This document shows positions 44,801 to 49,500 of a DNA stretch of 64,000 bases, piece after piece; within the stretch, counting starts at the first letter, position 1, and each line of letters starts with the position of its first letter. The stretch comes from Plutella xylostella. Lineage: Eukaryota; Arthropoda; Insecta; Lepidoptera; Plutellidae. The stretch lies in the NCBI RefSeq assembly GCF_932276165.1, contig NC_064010.1:5890001-5954000 (forward strand), in the 5' to 3' direction. The notes under the pieces were generated by a model. The model saw only the letters and a list, made by a program, of their open reading frames with translations. It made no database searches and was not told the DNA's origin. Both the position numbers and the translations under genes were made by a program.

Positions 44801-47490
44801 GTTCTTGTAACAAGTTATTTTACAATAATTACCACCCACGAGCGTGCTCCTACATAATCATATAGGTACATAAGCAGCGATATTGTTTATTTACTGACAT
44901 AAATGATACACGTAGGTAACATTATTATAATGATCACACTTATTGAATGTTGAGGCAAAATAAACGTAAATCTTAACAAGTGCGTAGATATAAGTAGGAG
45001 CGAATTTGAGTTTTCCCTGTCCTGGTTGGTACTGAGTAATATCTTCTGTTAAGACTACCTAAAGTTTGATTAAAATAAAATCATAAAAACTCTATATCGA
45101 ACAAAAAATATAGGTAGGTATATACCTATATTTTACTTACTACGGCTAATCATACTGTTTGCACCAATATAAATTGAACTGAACCAAAACAACCCAAGAT
45201 TAAGTAAAAAAGGGTAAGTAGATACTTATTACTAATATAAATGTAGCAGGCAGTAGTAGGTATAAGTAAGTTTTCATGAAAATCATTGCAATGACGTAGC
45301 ATCTTGCTTTATTTAAGCTTTAAAGTCGATTGCAACTGGAAGGTGCTTTACATAGATATAGGTATTTAGGTACAGACCTATCTACAAAGGAGGGTTACTC
45401 TATCTAAACTGACGAAAAACAAACGAACGTGGGCTGCCCTGCAATCGACACTTTCAATGCAACGGCATAGAGTCGTGGCTCGCGCAGCAGTGCTCCAAAA
45501 CTTCGATTTTTGCCATTGGGAGTGACCCCCCATCTTCATGCGAACCAATCTACCCGATGAGTCGACCGTTTTATTGTTTGTTATAATTTATTTAAAAGGT
45601 ATTTTAAATGTACGAAGGTATCGGACCATTACTATTATGTAGGTACTTGGAGGAACTTATTTAAATGGATCCTTCTGAATACAAAAACACAGTGTCAAGG
45701 TAGGAATATAATAGTAGTGGGTTATTCTAGGTCTCTACTCTAGGTACACATTATCATCCATTTCCAATGTGAGGTAGGCACTATGGGCAGCGCGTGCGTG
45801 TATGTTAATCATTTAATTCAATTTGATGACCACTCGGTGAAATGCAACGTAGGGTTAGAGCAGGATCATCCCTGCTCATACCTACATAACTATATACTTA
45901 AACATAATTTAATGCAGTAAAATAAATTTACAAACAACCTTCCTGATTCTGAAATAGTTCAGTATGATTATTCTTACCGTACAAGCCATTACCTATGATT
46001 TTTTTTAAATGATCTTTCAGAAAACCTCCTATTAATCATGAGCGAGTGTTTGTGCTGGTAGTGGCGGAAACAATAATTATAGCTGAGGGTTTGTCACCAC
46101 CGGATTGGAAAGGCTAATGCACCGGACGCATAGTTTAAGAAACAAGGGATACGTCACGCTCCTTTCGTTTTCCCTGGTTCTCCTACGGTGCGGGGCGGTC
46201 ACTGTCTAAATCGGAAAACGAACGAACGAGAATTCAGGATCGGCACGCTTAATTCAACGAGATAGTCATATAGACTTTGACCGCTGCAGTTTCGTTTTTC
46301 CGAAGCTTATTCTGAGCGTTGCGCTAACAACGGATCTATCTAATATATTTTATCTCTTGATTGCTTGTCAATTCTCGTTCGTCAATTTAGAGAGTGAGCC
46401 CCTAGTCCCTTAGGGAAACCAGGGAGAACGGAAGGAGCGTGCCTCACCCCTGTTCCTTACACTATCCGTCCTGTGCATCTCATTGGCCAAAAGGACCACG
46501 GGTCTTATAGAACCCCCTGGTAGTAAGGCAGTAGACGCATACCATTCTCCTGGCGGCCCAGTTGGTGAGGGTGACGGCGGCGGCGGCGGCGGCGAGCTGC
46601 AGCGCCATGATGGCCAGCGACGCGTACAGGAAGGACCACGAGTCCGCCACCAGCGCCGCGCGATGCGGCTCCGCCTCCGGGGACGACCTGCGGGGGGGGA
46701 GGGAGTGAGCATCTTGAGTAAAAGAGATAAATTTATAAAAGAAAGAGAAGAGGGAGATCCTCCACCAAGGAACGGCTAGCAATTGAACGAGTGCTCGGCC
46801 GAGGATACTGACTCGGTCACTCAGTCACTCTACTCGGTAGGTGTAATCAGGGTTTAATGCACAGAAAGCACAAATACCTCTTGGAAGAGTGTAGGCTGGT
46901 TTAGTCAATAAAGAGTCATTGTTTCTAGTGCACATAAAGTACATTTTACACTCACGGATTATCAACCCTGGCTTACGAGACGCCTAGAGAATTTTTCTGA
47001 TATAGTTTTGTCCCAGCAATGATTTCAAAACGAGTGATTTCGATACGCAGTAATATATATGTCAATGTGTCCCAGATGATTCTTACGATAATTTGCAGGA
47101 ATCATTTAAGTAGGTAAATATGTACCTATCTAAAGGATTTACTTTTGTGAGCTTTGAATTCAGTTAATAATTTTGGAAGGTTAGCAATCGCTATGTAAGG
47201 TGTTGGATGAGGAAGATCGAAAGAGTGTTGTGGCGCTTTTGTCCAGCAGTGAAAGAAGCGTTACTTAACAATGATGACGCTATAAGCTTCGGTACTCACA
47301 CTCGCTCGCCTCCGCCGAAGAACACGAGTATGTTGGCCCTCACGGTCTCCTCCCGCTTGCTGCGGGTCACGAACAGCGCAGTCAGGTCGCCGTAGATGCT
47401 GATGGCGGCCACCAGGCACCAGGCGCACAGCACGCCCAGGAGCACGCCCGCCACCGTCGCGGCTATCTCCAGGGGGGACGCGTAGCGCCA
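18787..47490 (-). CDS. Full-size ABC transporter, subfamily B (P-glycoprotein/MDR-like), N-terminus missing
   Basis: I placed 27 minus-strand exons: 47300-47490, 46543-46687, 44222-44322, 43617-43788, 42779-42903, 42388-42458, 42049-42173, 40660-40884, 40106-40292, 28076-28218, 27543-27692, 27032-27090, 26679-26816, 26247-26371, 25938-26017, 25470-25634, 24931-25113, 24537-24627, 22281-22393, 21800-21929, 21282-21474, 21001-21163, 20689-20883, 19909-20118, 19478-19624, 19229-19337 and 18787-18878. All phases agree, and the 3828 nt read open to TGA. The 1275 residues show TMD1-NBD1-linker-TMD2-NBD2, the layout of plasma-membrane ABCB exporters that pump hydrophobic compounds with ATP. Both ATP sites keep canonical motifs, so activity is likely. 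TM1 starts almost at once ('WRYASPLEIAA'), so an upstream exon with the start codon and a short cytoplasmic tail is not identified. Intron 9 (11.9 kb) holds a BEL element, intron 18 an RTE LINE. Confidence 0.95.
20235..20400 (-). repeat. Diverged Helitron fragment
   Basis: On the minus strand it carries blocks seen in the Helitron at 13121-13351: 'GTTTAATCTTTTTACG', then 'GATGAAACTTGGTACGT', then 'CCCACGGG'. It is a decayed copy in an ABCB intron without intact ends. Confidence 0.5.
20443..20533. repeat. Imperfect inverted repeat, MITE-like
   Basis: 'AAAATGGCACCCGCGCGCTG' plus GCCCTAA pairs with 'TTAGGGCCAACGCGAGGGTG' plus TCATTTT with about four mismatches around a short loop. It lies in the ABCB intron between exons 23 and 24. 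Confidence 0.5.
21001..26371 (-). CDS. ABCB exons 14-22: linker and second transmembrane domain
   Basis: Exon 14 and most of 15 are the acidic linker ('EEADDADVV', 'RAHSASDSVR'), with Ser/Arg clusters like the phosphorylated linker of P-glycoproteins. TMD2 follows: 'LLAGGGAAAFLVGATMPCFA' (TM7), 'LFASLFAGVAGLCGLATFLQ' (TM8), 'TLVLGVALAAAYSWRMTLVS' and later helices to 'LIYGAWMLAEALSFAPN'. The coupling loop 'DQGWLDSEHNSVGALCARL' corresponds to the usual 'WFD...NS.G.L..RL' motif. Intron 18 between exons 18 and 19 contains an RTE LINE. Confidence 0.93.
22672..24415 (-). mobile_element. 5'-truncated RTE-clade LINE (reverse transcriptase) in ABCB intron 18
   Basis: Two minus-strand frames (24353-23253 and 23247-22687) are one RTE-type reverse transcriptase broken by a small frame-shifting deletion near 23250. 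Motifs in order: 'LKNNKAPGDDGI', 'NYRPIALLSHVYKLFSRVI', 'EQAGFRKGYSTIDHI', 'FVDYEKAFDS', 'RGVRQGDVISPKLF', 'LRFADDIVIMA' (catalytic FADD), then the C-terminal 'MTYGAETW' and 'LKWQWAGHVAR'. The endonuclease part is missing. A (GA)n tail ends the element. The 12-bp duplication TAAAAAAAATAT at 22660-22671 and 24416-24427 fixes both ends. Its coding sense is the same as the ABCB gene. It is not functional. Confidence 0.9.
25290..25420 (+). repeat. Small RTE-like LINE 3' fragment
   Basis: 'GACCAGAGTGTTGTGGCACT' is a decayed form of the RTE C-terminal region, which typically encodes 'EDR..WR.LGEA'. Similar pieces lie at 27785-27850, 43330-43470, 43515-43580 and 47203-47270, all in ABCB introns or flank. 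Confidence 0.35.
26679..28218 (-). CDS. ABCB exons 10-13: Q-loop, signature, Walker B and H-loop of NBD1
   Basis: Exon 10 carries the Q-loop 'VVGQEPVLFSGS'. Exon 11 has 'GYNTMLGESGAQLSGGQKQR' (signature LSGGQ) and Walker B 'LLLLDEPTSALD' with the catalytic Glu. Exons 12-13 supply 'GRTTLVVSHRLSTI' with the switch His, then the NBD1 end. All ATPase motifs are intact. The donor side of exon 11 is partly duplicated in the following intron: 27513-27533 resembles 27542-27562. Confidence 0.95.
27244..27360. repeat. CR1/Zenon-like LINE tail fragment
   Basis: 'CTCATCATCACAACCCAT', 'CACTGCTGGGGTAAGGGTCT' and 'GGGTTTTAAGCCTAGTCCAC' match the fragments at 225 and 1316. This copy extends further ('CACGCGGGCCCAGTGCGCAT'). 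It lies in ABCB intron 11. Confidence 0.45.
27785..27850 (+). repeat. Small RTE-like LINE 3' fragment
   Basis: 'GGCAGAGTGTTGGGACCCTC' then 'TTTGGGAGAAGAAGCC' is a decayed version of the RTE C-terminal coding stretch, in ABCB intron 10. Confidence 0.35.
28444..28750 (+). repeat. BEL 5' LTR
   Basis: Begins TGTTAACTGTGTTAAC and ends CATCCCCTTCA. It contains a TATA-like TATAAG at 28627-28632 and AATAAA at 28687-28692, so promoter and poly(A) functions are present. It is identical by eye to 39681-39987. Confidence 0.95.
28753..28764 (+). other. BEL primer-binding site (candidate)
   Basis: TGGTGACCCCTA starts two bases after the 5' LTR. The leading TGG pairs with the CCA end of a tRNA. The tRNA species cannot be named from this alone. 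Confidence 0.6.
29001..29251 (+). repeat. 43-bp minisatellite in the BEL leader
   Basis: Six tandem units start CACCGCGACGACACGTGGCA at 29001, 29044, 29087, 29130, 29173 and 29216 (the last partial). Units 1 and 4 have CTACCGGAGG, the others CTACCAGAGG, so a 129-bp three-unit block appears to have been duplicated. All three forward frames stay open through it. Confidence 0.92.
29555..29870. repeat. 12-bp tandem array (TTTTCATATTTA)n
   Basis: About 26 near-identical copies of a 12-base unit. Both strands give long low-complexity frames (HIYF... and MKIN... repeats) that are not genes. The inner hAT copy has the matching site at about 30416-30440 with only about one or two unit-like repeats, so the array expanded in this copy. 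Confidence 0.95.
30127..33448. mobile_element. Inner hAT-like element, same family, inserted in the outer copy
   Basis: It has the same TAGGGTTTCGTT...AACGAAACCCTA ends, flanked by its own 8-bp duplication GTCATATG (30119-30126, 33449-33456). Its body is collinear with the outer copy ('GATCGGCAGACTTGTCGTCT', 'CTACATCACCTTCTTTCACC', 'AAGAGTATGTAAAAGCTAAC'). A LINE at about 30686-33075 divides it, leaving roughly 930 bp of its own. Confidence 0.9.
30686..33075 (+). mobile_element. 5'-truncated CR1/Jockey-superfamily LINE inside the inner hAT-like element
   Basis: The junctions follow from comparing the inner and outer hAT copies. The frame from 30696 has a TAA at 30969-30971 and continues in the same frame to 31544. 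It then shifts by one base to 31541-32599. Reverse transcriptase motifs: 'NYRPISILPAVSKILERLI', 'YGFRCGKSTTDAAHDL', 'IFLDLAKAFDTV', 'GVPQGSILGPTLFLIFIN' and 'TTFADDTAITF' (catalytic ADD), then the C-terminal 'YALCQSILMYGITIWGGSY'. ORF1 and the endonuclease are absent. It ends AATAAACATT(ATT)n. A poly-T run lies at 32733-32758. It is dead, with one nonsense codon and one frameshift. Confidence 0.88.
33918..39272 (+). CDS. BEL/Pao gag-pol polyprotein (intact)
   Basis: One open frame of 1784 codons. N-terminal gag (DUF1759-like, 'SLPSFNGDKTHWVEFRDSFD') is followed by zinc knuckles near residues 360-420 ('CPSCKEGHYINQC', 'CYNCLSTRHTLPTC'). An aspartic protease has 'LLDSGSQSNFI' near 532. The reverse transcriptase has 'VVFDASHKTS', 'IVIADVAQMYKNI' and 'DFLMDDYVHG' near 927, and the family motif 'SSIYDPLGMLGPV'. 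An RNase H-like part has 'HGFSDASLTAYGAVIY'. The integrase has an H-H-C-C zinc region ('HIRLMHAGPQ', 'CITCF') and D-D-E residues ('GIDYAGPF', 'VSDNSTTFHG', 'GLYEAAVKS'). A DUF5641-type end is 'QWRLGRIVGCCPG'. There is no envelope gene. Replication is by reverse transcription in the cytoplasm, then integration. No stop or frameshift was seen. Confidence 0.96.
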   Translation: MANSDKLVLENLELKDLIKKRGVIKGKLTSFKKYVSGLTEELSAEQLLELDLRITRMSLVFEEFEIVQTRIETLATDVDNQISERELFEDGYFKNVALGKSIQNVNGSDHNNTILNPSNNESSSPLTEGSQSIKFPEISLPSFNGDKTHWVEFRDSFDALINQSNLKSIQKFKYLKSCLTDSALEVVSSLEYSEESFLIGWQLLCERYNNPKSLINNHLKELFNIDYVPTTATALRKLSDNISKNLRIIRSLNIPTDNWDMLVIFFLNQKLDKKLQSKWDKVANRTSRIDSGELPTLQDFRTFLKDQADHLESLDPGKPHGPSDAQIIPARKAFVTTSSHTGTASPTSSRVIPKPYTSNNQCPSCKEGHYINQCPRFLALNEVSRIRVVRKLGLCYNCLSTRHTLPTCRATTCKICKGKHHTLLHVQSSNITHSNTHTNTHSNTQLQPNTYSQPSAQTQPTTLYTYESKPTGCVGTNESKSINLHTNQVVNTTLCQTDDNLLPNKTVMLSTAQINVFDKNNQLHTFRALLDSGSQSNFITKQAYDKLNLPTQHINMEVLGFNENSTIIEKRCKITFESKDNQFTGELSCLIVPTICKLPSQINATSLKIPPRFNLADDFYHEPGEVDMIIGAELFFELLCIGRHRLGDGQPTLQKTRLGWVVTGSIPGTSPPPQSVRCNFVSNTQMKSLFDTNEFDSRNLPNDETIQCEKIFNDHTRTSEGNFVVDLPLRLPISSLGQSRPAVYKRFITLESKFQKNPEFKERYVDCMRDLQEKGLMIKNDDFTQPCNYLPQHAVINSEKVTTPLRVVFDASHKTSSGMSLNDIQFKGTISQDKITNILLRFRKHKYIVIADVAQMYKNIYVREDQRHLQCILWRETQTDPLLTYKLTSLSFGLKCAPYIATRCLTQLANENKGEYPLASAAIQHDFLMDDYVHGDDDERRLAETSVQVDRILSTANFKLRKWKSNSKTILNEVSHSTTHDTYITTPIGQDNNNTHKVLGIVWDNNEDRLSYRLKREPMSKSITKRYVLSIASSIYDPLGMLGPVIIIAKCFIHKLFKLKFNWDEKLPIQLINEWETFYNSLFTLDTLSIPRRVVINDYITIEMHGFSDASLTAYGAVIYIRSIDKQGRIMVRLLRAKSRVAREETIPRLELRAAWLLAALSDDVNNALKFKWTKQYFWSDSNVVLAWIKSPLQKLNTFVKNKVNDIQKITNIDDWRWVSSGNNSADLLSRGLAAERLGSSSLWWQGPSWLSEPIEKWPTFQLPKTEITLPETEQETYCNISTNKSSELITNLIKKYSNLNKLNRVFVYMRRFIHNSRHPNNRIVGVLSVDEMRHALLELIRFAQTESFQMEYKLLKNSKQLPQTSNILCLKPFMENGIIRVGGRLEQSSYNYDKKHPILLHHSHTLTILIMRGEHIRLMHAGPQLLLSSVRERYWPTHGKIVANKVVRECITCFRNSPKIYSPIMGNLPRSRVTPAPPFLTTGIDYAGPFAVRDKRGRGYRSYKCYIAIFICFSTKAIHLELVSGLETQLFLSALRRFTSRRGIPKTIVSDNSTTFHGANNELCAIYKFIDECSSEIIASCANEGINWKFIPVYTPHMGGLYEAAVKSCKFHLKRVLGQALLTYEEFSTILTQVEGILNSRPLCPLPNSDTDEISVLTPAHFLIGRTLISLPDYEYENVPTNRLSHYQQLQQIQCDFWRRWSRDYIGLLQERTKWRSCKGAGLDVGTIVLIKDDRLPPCQWRLGRIVGCCPGRDGITRVAEMRTARGIIKRAFNNICPLPITC
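39681..39987 (+). repeat. BEL 3' LTR
   Basis: 307 bp, read as identical to 28444-28750. A modest purine-rich stretch with GGGGCGCAGCA precedes it and may be the polypurine tract. The target duplication CACTC follows at 39988-39992. Confidence 0.95.
40106..40884 (-). CDS. ABCB exons 8-9: end of TMD1 and start of NBD1 (Walker A)
   Basis: Exon 8 (225 nt) ends TMD1 ('FCTFMAAQNIAMCHPHFELF') and starts NBD1 with the A-loop tyrosine in 'VYFNYPSRPDVK'. Exon 9 holds Walker A 'GGSGCGKST' near visible residue 405 and 'DGRALETLQLGHYRRSI'. Exon 9 ends with a split Gly codon that is completed by exon 10 at 28218, nearly 12 kb away across the BEL insertion; the join gives 'RRSIGVVGQEPVLF'. Confidence 0.95.
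40990..42048. other. ABCB intron 7 sequence with repeat fragments
   Basis: Holds a LINE-like tail near 41035-41085 ('TGTTCAGCAGTGGACGTCCT' plus a GATGAT run). A dispersed-repeat edge starts at 41341 ('ACAGGGTGATTGGAAAGTCG'). The remainder to about 41960 is AT-rich without exons. Confidence 0.35.
42049..47490 (-). CDS. ABCB: first transmembrane domain exons 1-7
   Basis: Exons 1-7 encode about 310 residues. Hydrophobic segments include 'EIAATVAGVLLGVLCAWCLV' (TM1), 'SFLYASLAIMALQLAAAAAA' (TM2), 'MVAYLCGSVLAAAATGAALG' and 'LTLAGLSVVPAALVVANLVA' (TM3-4), and 'WLLTYVLNAIVLSYGARL' (TM5). The intracellular loop motif 'ELAYFDTNKSFNFA', then 'VTEDMEKLLAGTGEHV', is the ABCB coupling region that contacts the nucleotide-binding domains. 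The TM1-TM2 loop is Glu/Pro-rich and no NXS/T glycosylation site was seen in it. Intronic repeats beside exons 1, 3 and 5 copy exon edges (see findings). Confidence 0.92.
42889..43180. repeat. Tandem repeat copying the 5' edge of ABCB exon 5
   Basis: Four copies of 72-75 bp begin with CTGGTACTG[A/C]AGGG-like sequence, near 42898, 42970, 43041 and 43116. The first copy contains the real exon 5 acceptor and first codons (minus strand CTTCAG|TACCAG). The others keep a similar CCCTGCAG|TACCAG, so they are decoy acceptors in intron 4. Confidence 0.75.
43330..43470 (+). repeat. RTE-like LINE 3' fragment
   Basis: A frame with 'WMKKTEDRVLWRALGEAI' and the preceding 'CAGCGGGCTGGACCTTCGAC' matches the C-terminal region of RTE LINEs. 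A second, shorter copy is at 43515-43580. Intron 4 of ABCB. Confidence 0.45.
44300..44443. repeat. 43-bp direct repeat copying the ABCB exon 3 acceptor
   Basis: 44300-44342 and 44401-44443 are identical over 43 bp (AGCCGCCAGCGCAGCCGACT...), offset by 101 bp. The first contains the true acceptor and first 23 bases of exon 3 (exon 44222-44322). The second lies upstream in intron 2 in gene orientation. Confidence 0.9.
44323..46542. other. ABCB intron 2
   Basis: Non-coding apart from the exon-edge repeat. A dispersed repeat at about 44560-44690 ('CAGCCATTGGATGGCTGACT', 'CGGCGCTTCCGTGCTTCGGA') is of a type common in moth genomes, but I cannot name its class. An inverted repeat occupies 46153-46443. 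Confidence 0.4.
46153..46443. mobile_element. MITE-like inverted repeat element
   Basis: CACGCTCCTTTCGTTTTCCC (from 46155) pairs with GGGAGAACGGAAGGAGCGTG (ending 46441) with two mismatches over 23 bp, enclosing about 240 bp. It ends close to exon 2 of ABCB. No target duplication was established. Confidence 0.4.
47203..47270 (+). repeat. RTE-like LINE 3' fragment
   Basis: 'GAGGAAGATCGAAAGAGTGT' followed by 'TGTGGCGC' and 'GTCCAGCAGTGAAAG' is a decayed RTE end just downstream (gene sense) of ABCB exon 1. Confidence 0.35.
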
Positions 47491-47830
47491 CTGCGGGAGA
47501 GAGAGAGATTGAGTACGAGGTACTAGGGGTATATAGGGCGTCTAGGAGTAAGGCTAGCAGTAACAGAGATCTTCAGGAGGAACGAGTGCCATCACTGTGG
47601 GAGGGAGAGGGAGATAGAGATGTGTATGAAGTACTAGGGGTGCAGTGCGTCTAGGAGCGCAGGGCTAACAGTAACAGAGATGTTCAGGAGGAACGAGTGC
47701 CATCACTGTGGGAGGGAGAGGGAGATAGAGATGTGTATGAAGTAATAGGGGTGTATAGTGCGTCCAGGAGTAGAACAGTTAGATCTTCAGGAGGGATGTG
47801 TAGCGCTAGTGTGGGGAGAGGGAAAAATAA
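47461..47830. repeat. Tandem repeat copying the 5' edge of ABCB exon 1
   Basis: About four diverged units of 103-112 bp share CC(A)NCACTGNGGGAG, GAGATNGAG and TACTAGGGGT-type blocks, with anchors near 47486, 47590, 47701 and 47804. The first unit overlaps the 5' end of the exon at 47300-47490 and its acceptor. The others lie upstream in the intron. Confidence 0.65.
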
Positions 47831-47879
47831 TATAGGAGATATTAGGAGCATAGGCATAACTACTTATTCAACGCGATAG

Positions 47880-48120
47880 ATTGCCTATTGCAGGCAACAT
47901 CATCATCATCATCATCATCAGCCTATAGCAGTCCACTGATGGACGTAGGCCTCTCCTAAAGCACGCCACTGGATTGCAGGCACAGTGAGGCCGAAATCAG
48001 ACTGATCGGACCACAACAACCGCATGCAGTCGTATCAACCACCGCAGGCAGACACTATATTCAACTACATCCAACGAGCCACCACACCGCGGACTGTGCA
48101 GGAGTAAAGGCCATTGCGCC
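47880..48120 (-). repeat. RTE-like LINE 3' UTR fragment
   Basis: A (CATC)n run followed by 'AGCCTATAGCAGTCCACTGA' and 'TGGACGTAGGCCTCTCC' is the typical 3' end of lepidopteran RTE LINEs read in antisense, similar to the end of the copy at 22672. Confidence 0.5.
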
Positions 48121-48919
48121 TTCCGCGTCTCACACTCATATTATTAATCTGTGGTGGTAGTCACATTCTCAGCTGCATAATTTGGGCAACAAATTAAAAC
48201 TGCAGAGCAAAGTGACGCGGCACTTTGTCTCACAAAAATCACGAGTCGAAATGTAATCGCGACCACTTCCGACGACCTCTCGTTACCTCGCGGACGGACT
48301 CAAGTGTTTGATTATAATCACTATTGTTTACACAAAAAGGTCACAGTCTTAGTTACCTACAAGATAAGCTACAGGTGGGTACCAAAAGTACCGATCTTCT
48401 ATAATGATCGTTATTATGTCCCCTATGGCAAGGCAAAGCTCTTTCCTTGATAAATAAAAAAAAATACATGCAGACGAATTGAGGACCTCGTCCTTTTTTC
48501 GAAGTCGGTTAAAAATACATTGCATTGATAGGACTAATATTTAAAAAAAGAATACAAATAGATACCTTATATTAGAAATGGTTGGGTCTTGTATTGTATT
48601 ATTCCGAACTGATCATCAAACCATTTCTAATCTTTTGATTCAAATTCAAATCTTTATTGCATTCCATAATTAGTGTTACTTACATAAGGTGTTAAAATAA
48701 TAAACAAGCGATCATTATGGACCCATATGGATTCATTCTTAATCATTAATGATTTTCATGATCCGTCAGCACTTGGGTGTTTGACCAATGAAAAAATATA
48801 TAAATAGCCTCTATAAATTATGATATAACTATGGAGTCAGACAACCTCTGGGTCAGGGCTGTGAGAATTTTTACAGCATTAGGAGTTTTTTTAGTTTACT
48901 TGAATTTGTATATTTTTTA

Positions 48920-49500
48920 GGGTTCCGTAGCCAAAATGGCAAAAACGGAACCCTTATAGTTTCGTCATGTCCGTCTGTCCGTCTGTCCGTCTGTCCGTCT
49001 GTCCGTCTGTCACAGCCGATTTACTCGGAAACTATAAGTACTACAGTGATGAAATTTGATGGGAATATGTGTTGTATGAACCGCTACAAAAATATGACAC
49101 TAAATAGTAAAAAAAAGAATTGGGGGTGGGGCCCCCCATACATGTAACTGAGGGATGAATTTTTTTTTTCGATGTACATACCCGTGTGGGGTATCAATGG
49201 AAAGGTCTTTTAAAATGATATAAAGTTTTCTAAAAAACATTTTTCTTAAAGTGAACGGTTTTTGAGATATCAGCTCTCAAAGTCGTAAAAAGTATGTCCC
49301 CCCCCCTCTATTTTTATAACTACGGGGTATAAAATTCTAAAAAAAATAGAGGTGATGCATGCTAATTAACTCTTTCAACGATTTTTGGTTTGATCAAAGT
49401 ATCTCTTATAGTTTTTGAGATAGGTTGATTTAACTGTAAATTATATTTGCTGCTACGGAACCCTTTGTGCGCGAGCCCGACTCGCACTTGGCCGGTTTTT
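48920..49500. mobile_element. Lepidopteran dispersed element with GGGTTCCGTAGC inverted repeats
   Basis: GGGTTCCGTAGC at 48920-48931 and GCTACGGAACCC at 49452-49463 are exact inverted repeats. A (CCGTCTGT)n run lies at 48969-49010. The element ends with 'CGAGCCCGACTCGCACTTGG' and CCGGTTTTTT. This combination is a widespread lepidopteran repeat. No coding frame. The class is uncertain. Confidence 0.6.
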
